Part shown: piece by piece, positions 7,628-13,587 of the stretch
How positions within the stretch are numbered: the first letter of the stretch is position 1
Layout of the letters: each line of letters opens with the position of its first letter
Assembly (NCBI GenBank): GCA_020431135.1
Contig: JAGQIT010000105.1
Location: forward strand, 1-13,800
DNA length: 13,800 nt
Direction: 5' to 3'
Source of the DNA: Myxococcales bacterium
GTDB taxonomy: Bacteria > Myxococcota_A > Polyangia > Nannocystales > Nannocystaceae
Translations under genes and position numbers: made by a program
Notes under the pieces: model-generated
What the model was told of the DNA's origin: nothing
What the model saw: only the letters and a program-made list of their open reading frames with translations
Databases searched by the model: none

Positions 7628-8095
7628 ATGCAGACGCTGCGATGGCTCCCGCTCCCCGTAGTGATGATGGCGGCGCTCACGGTCGGCTGCGGCGATGACG
7701 GCTCCGGCTCGACCGGGACCACCGCCGGTTCGGCGACCGCGACGGCGACCTCGAGCTCGACCGCGTCGTCCTCCGGGACGGTGACGGCGACCGACGGCGA
7801 CACGGACACGGCGACAGGGACGGACACCGGCACGGGCTCGGGCTCGACGACCGGCGCCGCGATCCCGCCGACCTGCGCCCAGACCGCGGACTGCGCGGGC
7901 GGCCGCTTCTGCCTGAAGAAGCCCTGCGACGTCGTCATGGACGAGCCCGGCTGCGGCGAGTTCCGCTGCTACGACACCTGCTCGGAGTTCATCGGCGACA
8001 GCTCGCTGTGGAACTGCGCCGACGACAAGGCGTGCTGCGGCGGCTACCCCTGCGACGGCGGCTACTGCACCGAGAGCTTCGAGACCGGCGGCTGA
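7628..8095 (+). CDS. Cys-rich surface lipoprotein with Thr/Ser linker
   Basis: A 155-residue predicted exported lipoprotein of unknown function. The N-terminus MQTLRWLPLPVVMMAALTVG ends in a lipid-acceptor-like Cys21, followed by GDDGSGS. The lipobox TVGC is loose, since position -3 is Thr rather than Leu. Residues of about 22-75 are a low-complexity Thr/Ser/Ala/Gly/Asp tether. The C-terminal 75 residues hold 12 cysteines, beginning TCAQTADCAGGRFC, a C-x5-DC-x2-G-x2-C pattern common in myxobacterial secreted proteins, and including an adjacent ACC pair; they are probably all in disulfides. The frame is open upstream to 7550, but the added residues are Ser/Arg-rich and would bury the signal peptide, so ATG 7628 is chosen. 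It differs from the two paralogous lipoproteins downstream. It is followed after 50 bp by the sulfotransferase. Confidence 0.8.
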   Translation: MQTLRWLPLPVVMMAALTVGCGDDGSGSTGTTAGSATATATSSSTASSSGTVTATDGDTDTATGTDTGTGSGSTTGAAIPPTCAQTADCAGGRFCLKKPCDVVMDEPGCGEFRCYDTCSEFIGDSSLWNCADDKACCGGYPCDGGYCTESFETGG

Positions 8096-8130
8096 GCTCG
8101 CCGCGGACGTTGGCGCGCGGGCGCCCGGCG

Positions 8131-8145
8131 TGCGATGGTCGGGCG
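8131..8145 (+). promoter_or_regulatory. Possible leaderless promoter of the sulfotransferase gene
   Basis: TGC (8131-8133) then GATGGT (8134-8139) and six bases before the GTG at 8146. This is a weaker version of the TGn-TATNNT-N6-start pattern. TTGGCG (8110-8115) lies 18 bp upstream as a fair -35. No Shine-Dalgarno is visible. Confidence 0.4.
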
Positions 8146-9000
8146 GTGATCCTCGTCTCAGGCACCAAGCGCAGCGGCACGTCGATGTGGATGCAGGTTC
8201 TCGCGGCCGCAGGGGTGCCGATCCTCGGCGACGCCTTCCCGCGCGGCTGGGACCGGACGATCCGCGACGCCAACCCGGACGGCTTCTTCGAGTCGATCCT
8301 CCGCGAGGGGATCTACTACCGGACGAACCCGCACCCGGTGACCGGCGACTACTTCCTCCCGGAGCACGTCGCCGGCTACGCCGTGAAGGTCTTCGTCCCC
8401 GGGGTGATCCGCACGGAGCGGGCCTACATCGATCACCTCCTCGCCAACGTCCGCGAGTGGCGCGAGTACGAGGCGTCGATCGAGCGCCTCTACGCGATGG
8501 AGCGCGAGGCCCAGCGCGCCCGTGATCCCAGCGCGGCCGAGACCGCGGCCGAGCACTTCCCGCCGGTCTACGAGTGGTGGATGGAGAACTTCGCGCTCGT
8601 CCGCGACATCTCGCTGCGCCGCTATCCGGCGCGCCTTCAGACCTACGACGCGGTGCTCGAGGATCCCGCGCGGGTGATCCGCGAGACCCTCGAGTGGATC
8701 GGCGCTGGCGACGTCGACGCGGCGATCGCCGCGGTCAAGCCGGAGCGGCGGACGCAGGCGCGGCCGAGCTCGTCGACGACCCTCGATCCGGCGCTCGCCC
8801 GCGTCTTCGACGACCTCTACGCCGCGGTCGCGGCCGGCGGTCGCCTGTCGAAGGCGCTGCTCCGCGACCTCAACGAGACCAACAAGCGGCTGCTGCCGCA
8901 GCTCGTCGATCTCCAGCGCCGGGTGATCGCCAACCAGGCGCGGAGCGGCCGCAAGGGGCGGCCCGCGGAGGCCATCGACGGCCTCCCGAGCGCCCGCTGA
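8146..9000 (+). CDS. Sulfotransferase family protein
   Basis: A 284-residue protein likely to transfer sulfate from PAPS to an acceptor such as a polysaccharide or lipid. The N-terminal strand-loop ILVSGTKRSGTSMW (residues 2-15) is the 5'-phosphosulfate-binding loop of sulfotransferases, with the R-S-G-T-S core. The C-terminal half carries ARLQTYDAVLEDP then ETLEWIG, like the 'Y-E-D-L-x-x-P ... F-L-G' segment of the Sulfotransfer_3 group. The usual R-D-P 3'-phosphate-binding motif is not clearly seen; the region where it should be reads FVPGVIRTERAYIDHLL, so activity is not certain. The frame is open upstream to 8008, but that part overlaps the lipoprotein gene in another frame. The GTG at 8146 directly precedes the first beta strand and is chosen. 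Its stop lies 16 bp from the convergent lipoprotein stop. Confidence 0.8.
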   Translation: MILVSGTKRSGTSMWMQVLAAAGVPILGDAFPRGWDRTIRDANPDGFFESILREGIYYRTNPHPVTGDYFLPEHVAGYAVKVFVPGVIRTERAYIDHLLANVREWREYEASIERLYAMEREAQRARDPSAAETAAEHFPPVYEWWMENFALVRDISLRRYPARLQTYDAVLEDPARVIRETLEWIGAGDVDAAIAAVKPERRTQARPSSSTTLDPALARVFDDLYAAVAAGGRLSKALLRDLNETNKRLLPQLVDLQRRVIANQARSGRKGRPAEAIDGLPSAR

Positions 9001-9016
9001 GCGGCGGCGCCGACTC

Positions 9017-9769
9017 CTATTCGCAGGCCTTCGTGATCGTCTCGGCCTCGGTCTCGCAGCCCGTGCCCTCGTCGAAGTCGGCGCAGTCGAGGGCGGTGAG
9101 GCAGGCGAAGTAGTCCTCCTGCGCCTGACCGCACTCGGCGGAGATGTCGGCCGCGTAGTTGATCGTCATCTGGCAGTAGATGCCGCCGGAGACGTCGTCG
9201 TTGCACTCGGTGTACTTGTCGCCGAAGAGCATGCAGACCTCGCCGATCTCCGGGGCGCAGCTCGAGAGGACGGAGGCGTAGGCCTCGGGGCAGATGTCCC
9301 CGTAGTCCTGGTTCTCGATCGCGTCGCAGCTCGCCTCGCTGAGGCACTCGTAGAGCGCGTCGAAGGCGGCGCCGCAGGTGTCGCCGTAGTTCGTGACGAG
9401 GTCGGCGCGGTCGTCCTCGCACAGCTGGAGCTCGTCGCGGTAGCTCTCGCGCGGGTAGCACTCGACGTACTTCGTCGCCCAGCTCGCGCAGGCGCTGTCA
9501 CCACCGCCGGTCGTCGTCTCGCCGGTCGTCGTCTCACCGGCGGTGGTCGTCGTCCCGGTCTCGCCCATCGTCGCGGTGCCGCTGCCGGTGTCGGTCGTCG
9601 TGCCGGTGGTGCTCGTGTCGGTGCCGGACGACGACGTGCTCGAGGTCGTATCGGAGGTGCCGGTCGTCGACGCCGTGTCGCTGCTCGTCGAGGTGTCATC
9701 GCCCGTGCACGCGAGCGGGACGCCGCCGAGCGACAGGAGGAATGCGAGGTGGCGGTAGGAGGAGTCCAT
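9017..9769 (-). CDS. Surface lipoprotein with two tandem eight-cysteine modules (paralogue 1)
   Basis: A 250-residue predicted lipoprotein of unknown function. The signal sequence MDSSYRHLAFLLSLGGVPLA precedes Cys21; position -3 is Pro, so the lipobox is non-standard. Residues 22-90 are an almost pure Thr/Ser/Gly/Asp tether including GETTTGETTTGG. From C94 to C249 there are 16 cysteines in two equal halves. Half 1 spaces them 9-12-14-9-5-11-10 and half 2 9-9-13-9-5-8-10, so the protein contains an internal duplication. I do not recognise the module. Each half contains two C-x9-C motifs, one reading CGAAFDALYEC. The frame is open upstream to 9904, but ATG 9769 starts the signal peptide and matches its paralogue. 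It has no Shine-Dalgarno and a -10-like TATGCT six bases before the ATG. Confidence 0.85.
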   Translation of the reverse strand: MDSSYRHLAFLLSLGGVPLACTGDDTSTSSDTASTTGTSDTTSSTSSSGTDTSTTGTTTDTGSGTATMGETGTTTTAGETTTGETTTGGGDSACASWATKYVECYPRESYRDELQLCEDDRADLVTNYGDTCGAAFDALYECLSEASCDAIENQDYGDICPEAYASVLSSCAPEIGEVCMLFGDKYTECNDDVSGGIYCQMTINYAADISAECGQAQEDYFACLTALDCADFDEGTGCETEAETITKACE

Positions 9770-9770
9770 G
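9711..9770 (-). repeat. Signal-peptide repeat block, copy 1
   Basis: This 60-bp block, from just inside the mature Cys to the start codon, matches 11731-11790 at 55 of 60 bases; in the 41 bases furthest from the start codon there is a single difference. It encodes the shared signal peptide of the two paralogous lipoproteins. Confidence 0.9.
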
Positions 9771-9780
9771 CTCGGAGCAT
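9768..9780 (-). promoter_or_regulatory. Palindrome covering start codon and -10 of paralogue 1
   Basis: ATGCTC-G-GAGCAT is a perfect 13-bp inverted repeat reaching from the start codon into the -10-like TATGCT (9781-9776 on the minus strand). The -10 ends six bases before the ATG at 9769. The palindrome could be an operator or chance; the paralogue lacks it although its -10 is in the same place. Confidence 0.4.
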
Positions 9781-10025
9781 ACGTTCGCGGAGGGCTCTCG
9801 AATGTGTGAAATGTCGGTGCGTCGGCGGTCTGAAAATTTGTGCAGTTTCCGGTGGGGGAGGCTGCGGCGGCACGAATAGGCAGAACCTCAGCAGGGCCTC
9901 GCATGGCTCGCTGCGCGCCCGGAGCCTAGAGTAGGACCAGGCGAGCGGCCCGACCTCGTCTGTGCGCGCTCCTCGGCTCTGGAGCGTCGCGCAGGTGCGT
10001 GGGCGACGAGCGTGCGATCGCCGAT

Positions 10026-10030
10026 GGAGG
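10026..10030 (+). promoter_or_regulatory. Shine-Dalgarno of the SDR gene
   Basis: GGAGG lies seven bases before ATG 10038. It favours this start over the in-frame upstream start at 9999. Confidence 0.65.
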
Positions 10031-10037
10031 CGCTGCG

Positions 10038-10943
10038 ATGGCGAAGACTAGAACGAGATGGAGCGCAGACGACATCCCCGACCAACGGGGCCGTGTCGTC
10101 ATCATCACAGGCTCGACCAGCGGCCTCGGCGAGGAGGCCGCGAGGGTCCTCGCCGCGAAGGGGGCTGCCGTGGTCATGGCCGTGAGGAACACGGCCAAGG
10201 GCGAGGACGTGGCCGCGGCGATCCGGGCCGCGTCTCCGGGCGCGGAGGTCGTCGTGATGAAGCTCGATCTGGCGAGCCTGGCCTCCGTCAAGGCGTTCGC
10301 CGACGCCTTCTCGGCGGACCACGGGCGCCTCGACATCCTGATCAACAACGCCGGGGTGATGATGTGCCCGTACGCGAAGACCGAGGACGGCTTCGAGATC
10401 CAGATGGGTACGAACCACCTGGGGCACTTCGCGCTAACCGGCCACCTGCTGCCGCTCCTGCGGGCGACCGCAGGCTCACGGATCGTCGCGACCTCGAGCT
10501 TCGGTCACGCGATGGGGAACATCGACTTCACCGACATGAGCTGGGAGAGGCGGCCGTACAACACGAACCGCGCGTACGGCGACAGCAAGCTCGCGGCCCT
10601 CTACTTCACCTACGAGTTCGCGCGCCGTTTCAAGGACGACCCGGACGCTCCGATAGCGGTCGCCGCCCACCCGGGGGCGACGTCGACCGAGCTGGCCAGG
10701 CACTCGCCGGGGATCCGCTTCTTCAACCGGTTCATCGCCCAGGACGTCGAGATCGGGACCCTGCCCACGCTGATGGCGGCGACCGCCGCGGACGTCGAGG
10801 CGGGCGACTACTTCGGCCCCGACGGGTTCATGGGGATCCGCGGGTACCCGGTGAAGGTGGACTCCAACGCCCGCTCGCACGACGTGGCCTTGGCCAGGAA
10901 GCTCTGGGAGGCCTCGGAGGCGATGACCGGCGTGCGGTTCTGA
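10038..10943 (+). CDS. Short-chain dehydrogenase/reductase, retinol-dehydrogenase-like
   Basis: A 301-residue NAD(P)-dependent oxidoreductase of the SDR superfamily. The Rossmann motif TGSTSGLG is at residues 24-31, with Arg50 after the second strand favouring NADP. NNAG is at 103-106 and the catalytic set is N126 (in NHLG), S153/S154, Y180 and K184 (YGDSK). The longer 'SS...Y' loop and the overall layout resemble the RDH12/WW-oxidoreductase/protochlorophyllide-reductase-like SDRs. The substrate cannot be predicted. ATG 10038 has a good Shine-Dalgarno and is preferred to the upstream start at 9999. The gene sits alone on the plus strand between two minus-strand paralogous lipoproteins. It uses AGA/AGG arginine and A/T-ending codons (ACT, AGA, GCA, CAA, CTA, ATA) more than its neighbours, suggesting separate acquisition (inference). 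Confidence 0.93.
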   Translation: MAKTRTRWSADDIPDQRGRVVIITGSTSGLGEEAARVLAAKGAAVVMAVRNTAKGEDVAAAIRAASPGAEVVVMKLDLASLASVKAFADAFSADHGRLDILINNAGVMMCPYAKTEDGFEIQMGTNHLGHFALTGHLLPLLRATAGSRIVATSSFGHAMGNIDFTDMSWERRPYNTNRAYGDSKLAALYFTYEFARRFKDDPDAPIAVAAHPGATSTELARHSPGIRFFNRFIAQDVEIGTLPTLMAATAADVEAGDYFGPDGFMGIRGYPVKVDSNARSHDVALARKLWEASEAMTGVRF

Positions 10944-11048
10944 GGTCCTGAACGCGCACGCGGAGGCCGCGACGCCGCAGCGCGTAGCGACGCCTCCACC
11001 GCGCTGCCGCTTCGTCATCGACGCGGCGATCTTCTGACCGTCGGCCTC

Positions 11049-11789
11049 CTAGCCGCAGGCCATGTCGAGGGCGTCGAGCTTGCTCTCGCAGCCGATCCCG
11101 TCGGGGAAGTCGGCGCAGTCGAGGCCGTTGAGGCAGGCGAAGTACTCCTCTTGGGCGTCGCCGCACTCCGTCGAGACCCCGGCGGCGTAGTCGAGCTCCA
11201 TCTGGCAGGCGGAGCCGATGAAGGGATCGGGGTTGTCGTAGCACTCGTCGTGCTTCCCGGCGAAGGCGCTGCAGGTGTCGCCGACGCCGAGGCAGGTGTT
11301 GATCATGGCGAGGTAGAGGTCGGGGCAGATGTCGCCCTGCTCCTGCCCAGAGAGCGTGTCGCACGTCGCGCCCGCGAGGCAGACGTAGAGCGCGTCGAAG
11401 GCGTCGCCGCAGCCGTCTTCGCCGGAGGCGATCAGACTGCTCCGCGACTCCTCGCAGTAGGCGATCGCCTCGTTCAACGTATAGCGCGGGAAGCACTCGA
11501 TGTACTTCTCGGCGTAGGCCTCGCAGGCCGGGCTCGCGGGGCCGCCGGTGGTCTCGCCGGTGCCGCCTGTCGTGGTGGTGGTGGTGTCGGCGGTCGTGCT
11601 GCTCGAGCTGCCGGTCGACGAGGTCGAGGCGTCGCCGGTGGTGTCGGTGGTCGTGCCGGTGGTGGACGTCGTCGCCGAGGTCCCGGTGGTCGCGCTGTCG
11701 CCGGTGGTCGAGCTGTCGTCGCCGACGCAGGCGAGCGGGACGCCGCCGAGCGACAGGAGGAAGGCGAGGTGGCGGTACGACGGATCCAT
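11049..11789 (-). CDS. Surface lipoprotein with two tandem eight-cysteine modules (paralogue 2)
   Basis: A 246-residue predicted lipoprotein, clearly a paralogue of the one ending at 9017. The signal peptide MDPSYRHLAFLLSLGGVPLA differs at one residue, with Cys21 and CVGDD as the mature start. A Thr/Ser/Gly tether follows to about residue 85. All 16 cysteines from C89 to C245 align with the paralogue. Half 1 spaces them 9-12-14-9-5-11-10, identical to paralogue 1, and half 2 9-11-13-9-5-8-10. Conserved blocks include CGDAFDALYVC, GDICP and EEYFACLNGLDCADF. Function is unknown; the long tether suggests surface display. The ATG has no Shine-Dalgarno but has TATCCT exactly six bases upstream. 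It is convergent with the SDR gene and lies 95 bp downstream of the AgmX-domain lipoprotein on the same strand. Confidence 0.85.
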   Translation of the reverse strand: MDPSYRHLAFLLSLGGVPLACVGDDSSTTGDSATTGTSATTSTTGTTTDTTGDASTSSTGSSSSTTADTTTTTTGGTGETTGGPASPACEAYAEKYIECFPRYTLNEAIAYCEESRSSLIASGEDGCGDAFDALYVCLAGATCDTLSGQEQGDICPDLYLAMINTCLGVGDTCSAFAGKHDECYDNPDPFIGSACQMELDYAAGVSTECGDAQEEYFACLNGLDCADFPDGIGCESKLDALDMACG

Positions 11790-11790
11790 G
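11731..11790 (-). repeat. Signal-peptide repeat block, copy 2
   Basis: Partner of 9711-9770 (55 of 60 bases identical). The differences cluster in the last dozen bases next to the start codon plus one further in, far fewer than in the mature coding parts. Confidence 0.9.
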
Positions 11791-11801
11791 CGGAGAGGAT
11801 A
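11790..11801 (-). promoter_or_regulatory. Leaderless-type promoter of paralogue 2
   Basis: On the minus strand TATCCT (11801-11796) is followed by six bases (CTCCGC) and the ATG at 11789. No -35 and no Shine-Dalgarno are evident. Confidence 0.5.
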
Positions 11802-11884
11802 CGCCGCGGCGCCGCCGTCGGGGCGCGCGGAGTGCCTGGCGTCCGCGCGCGCGGTTCCGCGGCTCCGGCGACTCGGACGGCCTC

Positions 11885-12721
11885 CTAGGCGCCGACGATC
11901 AGGGTCGCGGCGAGGGCGATGTCGCCGAGGTTGACGGCCTCGGTGGCGGTCGTCGCCGCGCCTGTCGCCGCGGCCAGGTCGGTCTGGGCCGGCGGCGCGA
12001 GCTCGGCCCGGACCTCGCAGTAGGGCGGGAGGTCGGCGAAGATCGCCCGGCCCTCGCCGTCGGTGAGGATCTCGCGGCGCTCATCCCCCTCGGGGCCGGT
12101 GATCGTCAGGGCGACCGGACGGCGCGCGAGCGGGCGCTGGCTCGGATCGTAGACCTCGACGACGACGCTGCGCGGCGGCTGCTCGGGGGCCGGATACCAG
12201 GCGCCGGCGACCCGCTCTCGCGGGCTGCGCTCGCCGGCCTCACGCTCGCGGCGCGCGGCGACGGCCTCGGGGGTGTCGGTGAGAACGAAGGGGTAGGCGA
12301 CGACGAGGTCGTCGCCGCCGTGCCGCGGGAAGGTCCAGGTCGCGGCGGCGGCGGCGATGCAGTCGGCGACCCCGGCCCCGCCGGGCGGCAGGTTCGGGGT
12401 CTGGACGGCGGCGTTGCGGACGGTGCCGTCGCCGGTGATCGTCATCAGGAGGACGACCTGGCCGCGGAGCTCGGAGTGGGCGGCGCGGCCGCGGTCGTAG
12501 CAGGCGCTGAGCTCGTCCTGGTGGACGGCGACCGTGTCGCGGATCTCCTCCTTGCTGAGGGCCGGCGCCGCTTGGTCTGCGCCTGCGGGCGTCGGCGGCG
12601 TCGTCTCGGCGCCGGAGTCACAGGCGCTCGCGGCCGCGACGAGGCCGAGGGCTGCGAGGAGCGCCGCCGGCCGAACGGGGCCGGAGCGCGCGGGGAGGAG
12701 GGGTGCGCTGCGCTTTGCCAC
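11885..12721 (-). CDS. Lipoprotein with AgmX/PglI C-terminal-type domain plus Ig-like domain
   Basis: A 278-residue predicted lipoprotein. A basic N-terminus and hydrophobic stretch (residues 18-33) end at ASAC with Cys34. After a short Pro/Ala/Thr linker, residues of about 58-148 match the AgmX/PglI C-terminal (TonB-C-like) domain found widely in myxobacteria: ELSACYDRG with C74, LRGQVVLLMTITGDGTVRNA, VADC with C121, then WTFP and VVAYPFVL. Such domains occur in gliding-motility and envelope proteins; C74-C121 may form a disulfide. Residues of about 184-242 (VVVEVYDPSQRPLARRPVAL, ILTDGEGRAIFADLPP) look like a transthyretin/CNA-B-type beta-sandwich. Exact function is unknown. The start is GTG at 12721, as no Met lies before the signal sequence. 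It lacks a Shine-Dalgarno, and AACACT is six bases upstream. It is divergent from the methyltransferase. Confidence 0.82.
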   Translation of the reverse strand: MAKRSAPLLPARSGPVRPAALLAALGLVAAASACDSGAETTPPTPAGADQAAPALSKEEIRDTVAVHQDELSACYDRGRAAHSELRGQVVLLMTITGDGTVRNAAVQTPNLPPGGAGVADCIAAAAATWTFPRHGGDDLVVAYPFVLTDTPEAVAARREREAGERSPRERVAGAWYPAPEQPPRSVVVEVYDPSQRPLARRPVALTITGPEGDERREILTDGEGRAIFADLPPYCEVRAELAPPAQTDLAAATGAATTATEAVNLGDIALAATLIVGA

Positions 12722-12867
12722 GGGGCGAGTGTTGGCGAGGGGGGCGCAAAGACAAAGAAATCGGCGAAGCGGCGGGTCCTGAGGCCGGAATTGGCCGCCC
12801 TTTCGACCCGACGTCCGCGAGATCTCGCGCCCGGCCGCCCCTCTTGGGTATGTTCGCCCCCACGCCG

Positions 12868-13587
12868 ATGGCCAGCCGAACTGACAACCGCTCCTACTAC
12901 GACGCCTTCGCCCGGGGCTACGACGACGGCCGCGACGTCGGCTACCACAAGCTGATCGACGATCAGGCGGCCGCGATCGTCGGCCGCTACGCCGCCGGCA
13001 AGGAGGCCCTCGAGGTCGGCTGCGGCACCGGCCTGATCCTCGAGCGGGTCGCCGCCGGGGCGCGCCGCGTCAAGGGCATCGACCTGTCGCCGGGGATGCT
13101 CGCGCAGGCCAAGGGCCGCGGCCTCGACGTCGAGGTCGCCGACGCCACCGAGCTCCCCTTCGCCGACGACAGCTTCGACGTCGCCTACTCGTTCAAGGTC
13201 CTCGCCCACATCCCGCAGTGGCAGCGGTGCGTCGCCGAGATGGTCCGCGTCGTCCGCCCCGGCGGGCATGTGATCTTCGACGTCTACAACCGCAACTCGC
13301 TGCGCTTCCTGATCAAGCGCCTGTGGGGCCCGCGCAAGACCTCGGAGAGCTACGACGAGGGCGCGATCTCGACGAACTTCATGACCCCGGCGGAGGCCAA
13401 GGCGCGGCTCCCCGCCGGCACCCGCCTCGTCGACGAGGTCGGCATCCGCATCGCCATCCCGCACCCGGCGGTCTGCCGCCTGCCGGTGGTCGGCGGCCTC
13501 GTCAGCCGCTTCGAGTGGGCGACGATGGACAGCCGCCTCGCCCGCGTCGCCGGCTTCTACGTCCTCGTCCTGGAGAAGCAGGGGTGA
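12868..13587 (+). CDS. Class I SAM-dependent methyltransferase (Methyltransf_11 type)
   Basis: A 239-residue methyltransferase. SAM-binding motif I EVGCGTG is at residues 49-55 and the post-I acidic GIDLSPGML follows. Motif II/III region is ADATELPFADDSFDVAYS, with the hallmark VRVVRPGG. The C-terminal part (YNRNSLRFLIKRLWGPRK and onwards) is like the ubiquinone/glycan-associated methyltransferases found in sugar biosynthesis loci; the substrate is unknown. ATG 12868 is preferred; ATG 12850 in frame adds six residues and overlaps a -10-like TATGTT (12849-12854). That element would start transcription near 12861, leaving a very short leader. The stop codon overlaps the next gene's GTG in a GTGA arrangement, so methyltransferase and glycosyltransferase are translationally coupled. 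Confidence 0.88.
   Translation: MASRTDNRSYYDAFARGYDDGRDVGYHKLIDDQAAAIVGRYAAGKEALEVGCGTGLILERVAAGARRVKGIDLSPGMLAQAKGRGLDVEVADATELPFADDSFDVAYSFKVLAHIPQWQRCVAEMVRVVRPGGHVIFDVYNRNSLRFLIKRLWGPRKTSESYDEGAISTNFMTPAEAKARLPAGTRLVDEVGIRIAIPHPAVCRLPVVGGLVSRFEWATMDSRLARVAGFYVLVLEKQG

Noticed and set aside
9478..9720. Repetitive GTC/GTG-rich DNA considered as a tandem repeat or CRISPR-like array (also 11550-11710)
   Set aside because: There is no fixed repeat unit or spacer; the low complexity is explained by the Thr/Ser/Gly linker codons.
9543..9758. Val-rich plus-strand frame that looks like a membrane segment (also near 11548)
   Set aside because: It is the antisense of the Thr/Ser-coding tether (ACC/TCG read backwards gives GGT/CGA and Val codons), so it is an artefact.
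10960..10997. GCGGAGGC...GCCTCC after the SDR as a terminator
   Set aside because: The stem is short with a 24-base loop and no T-run, so it is too weak to support.
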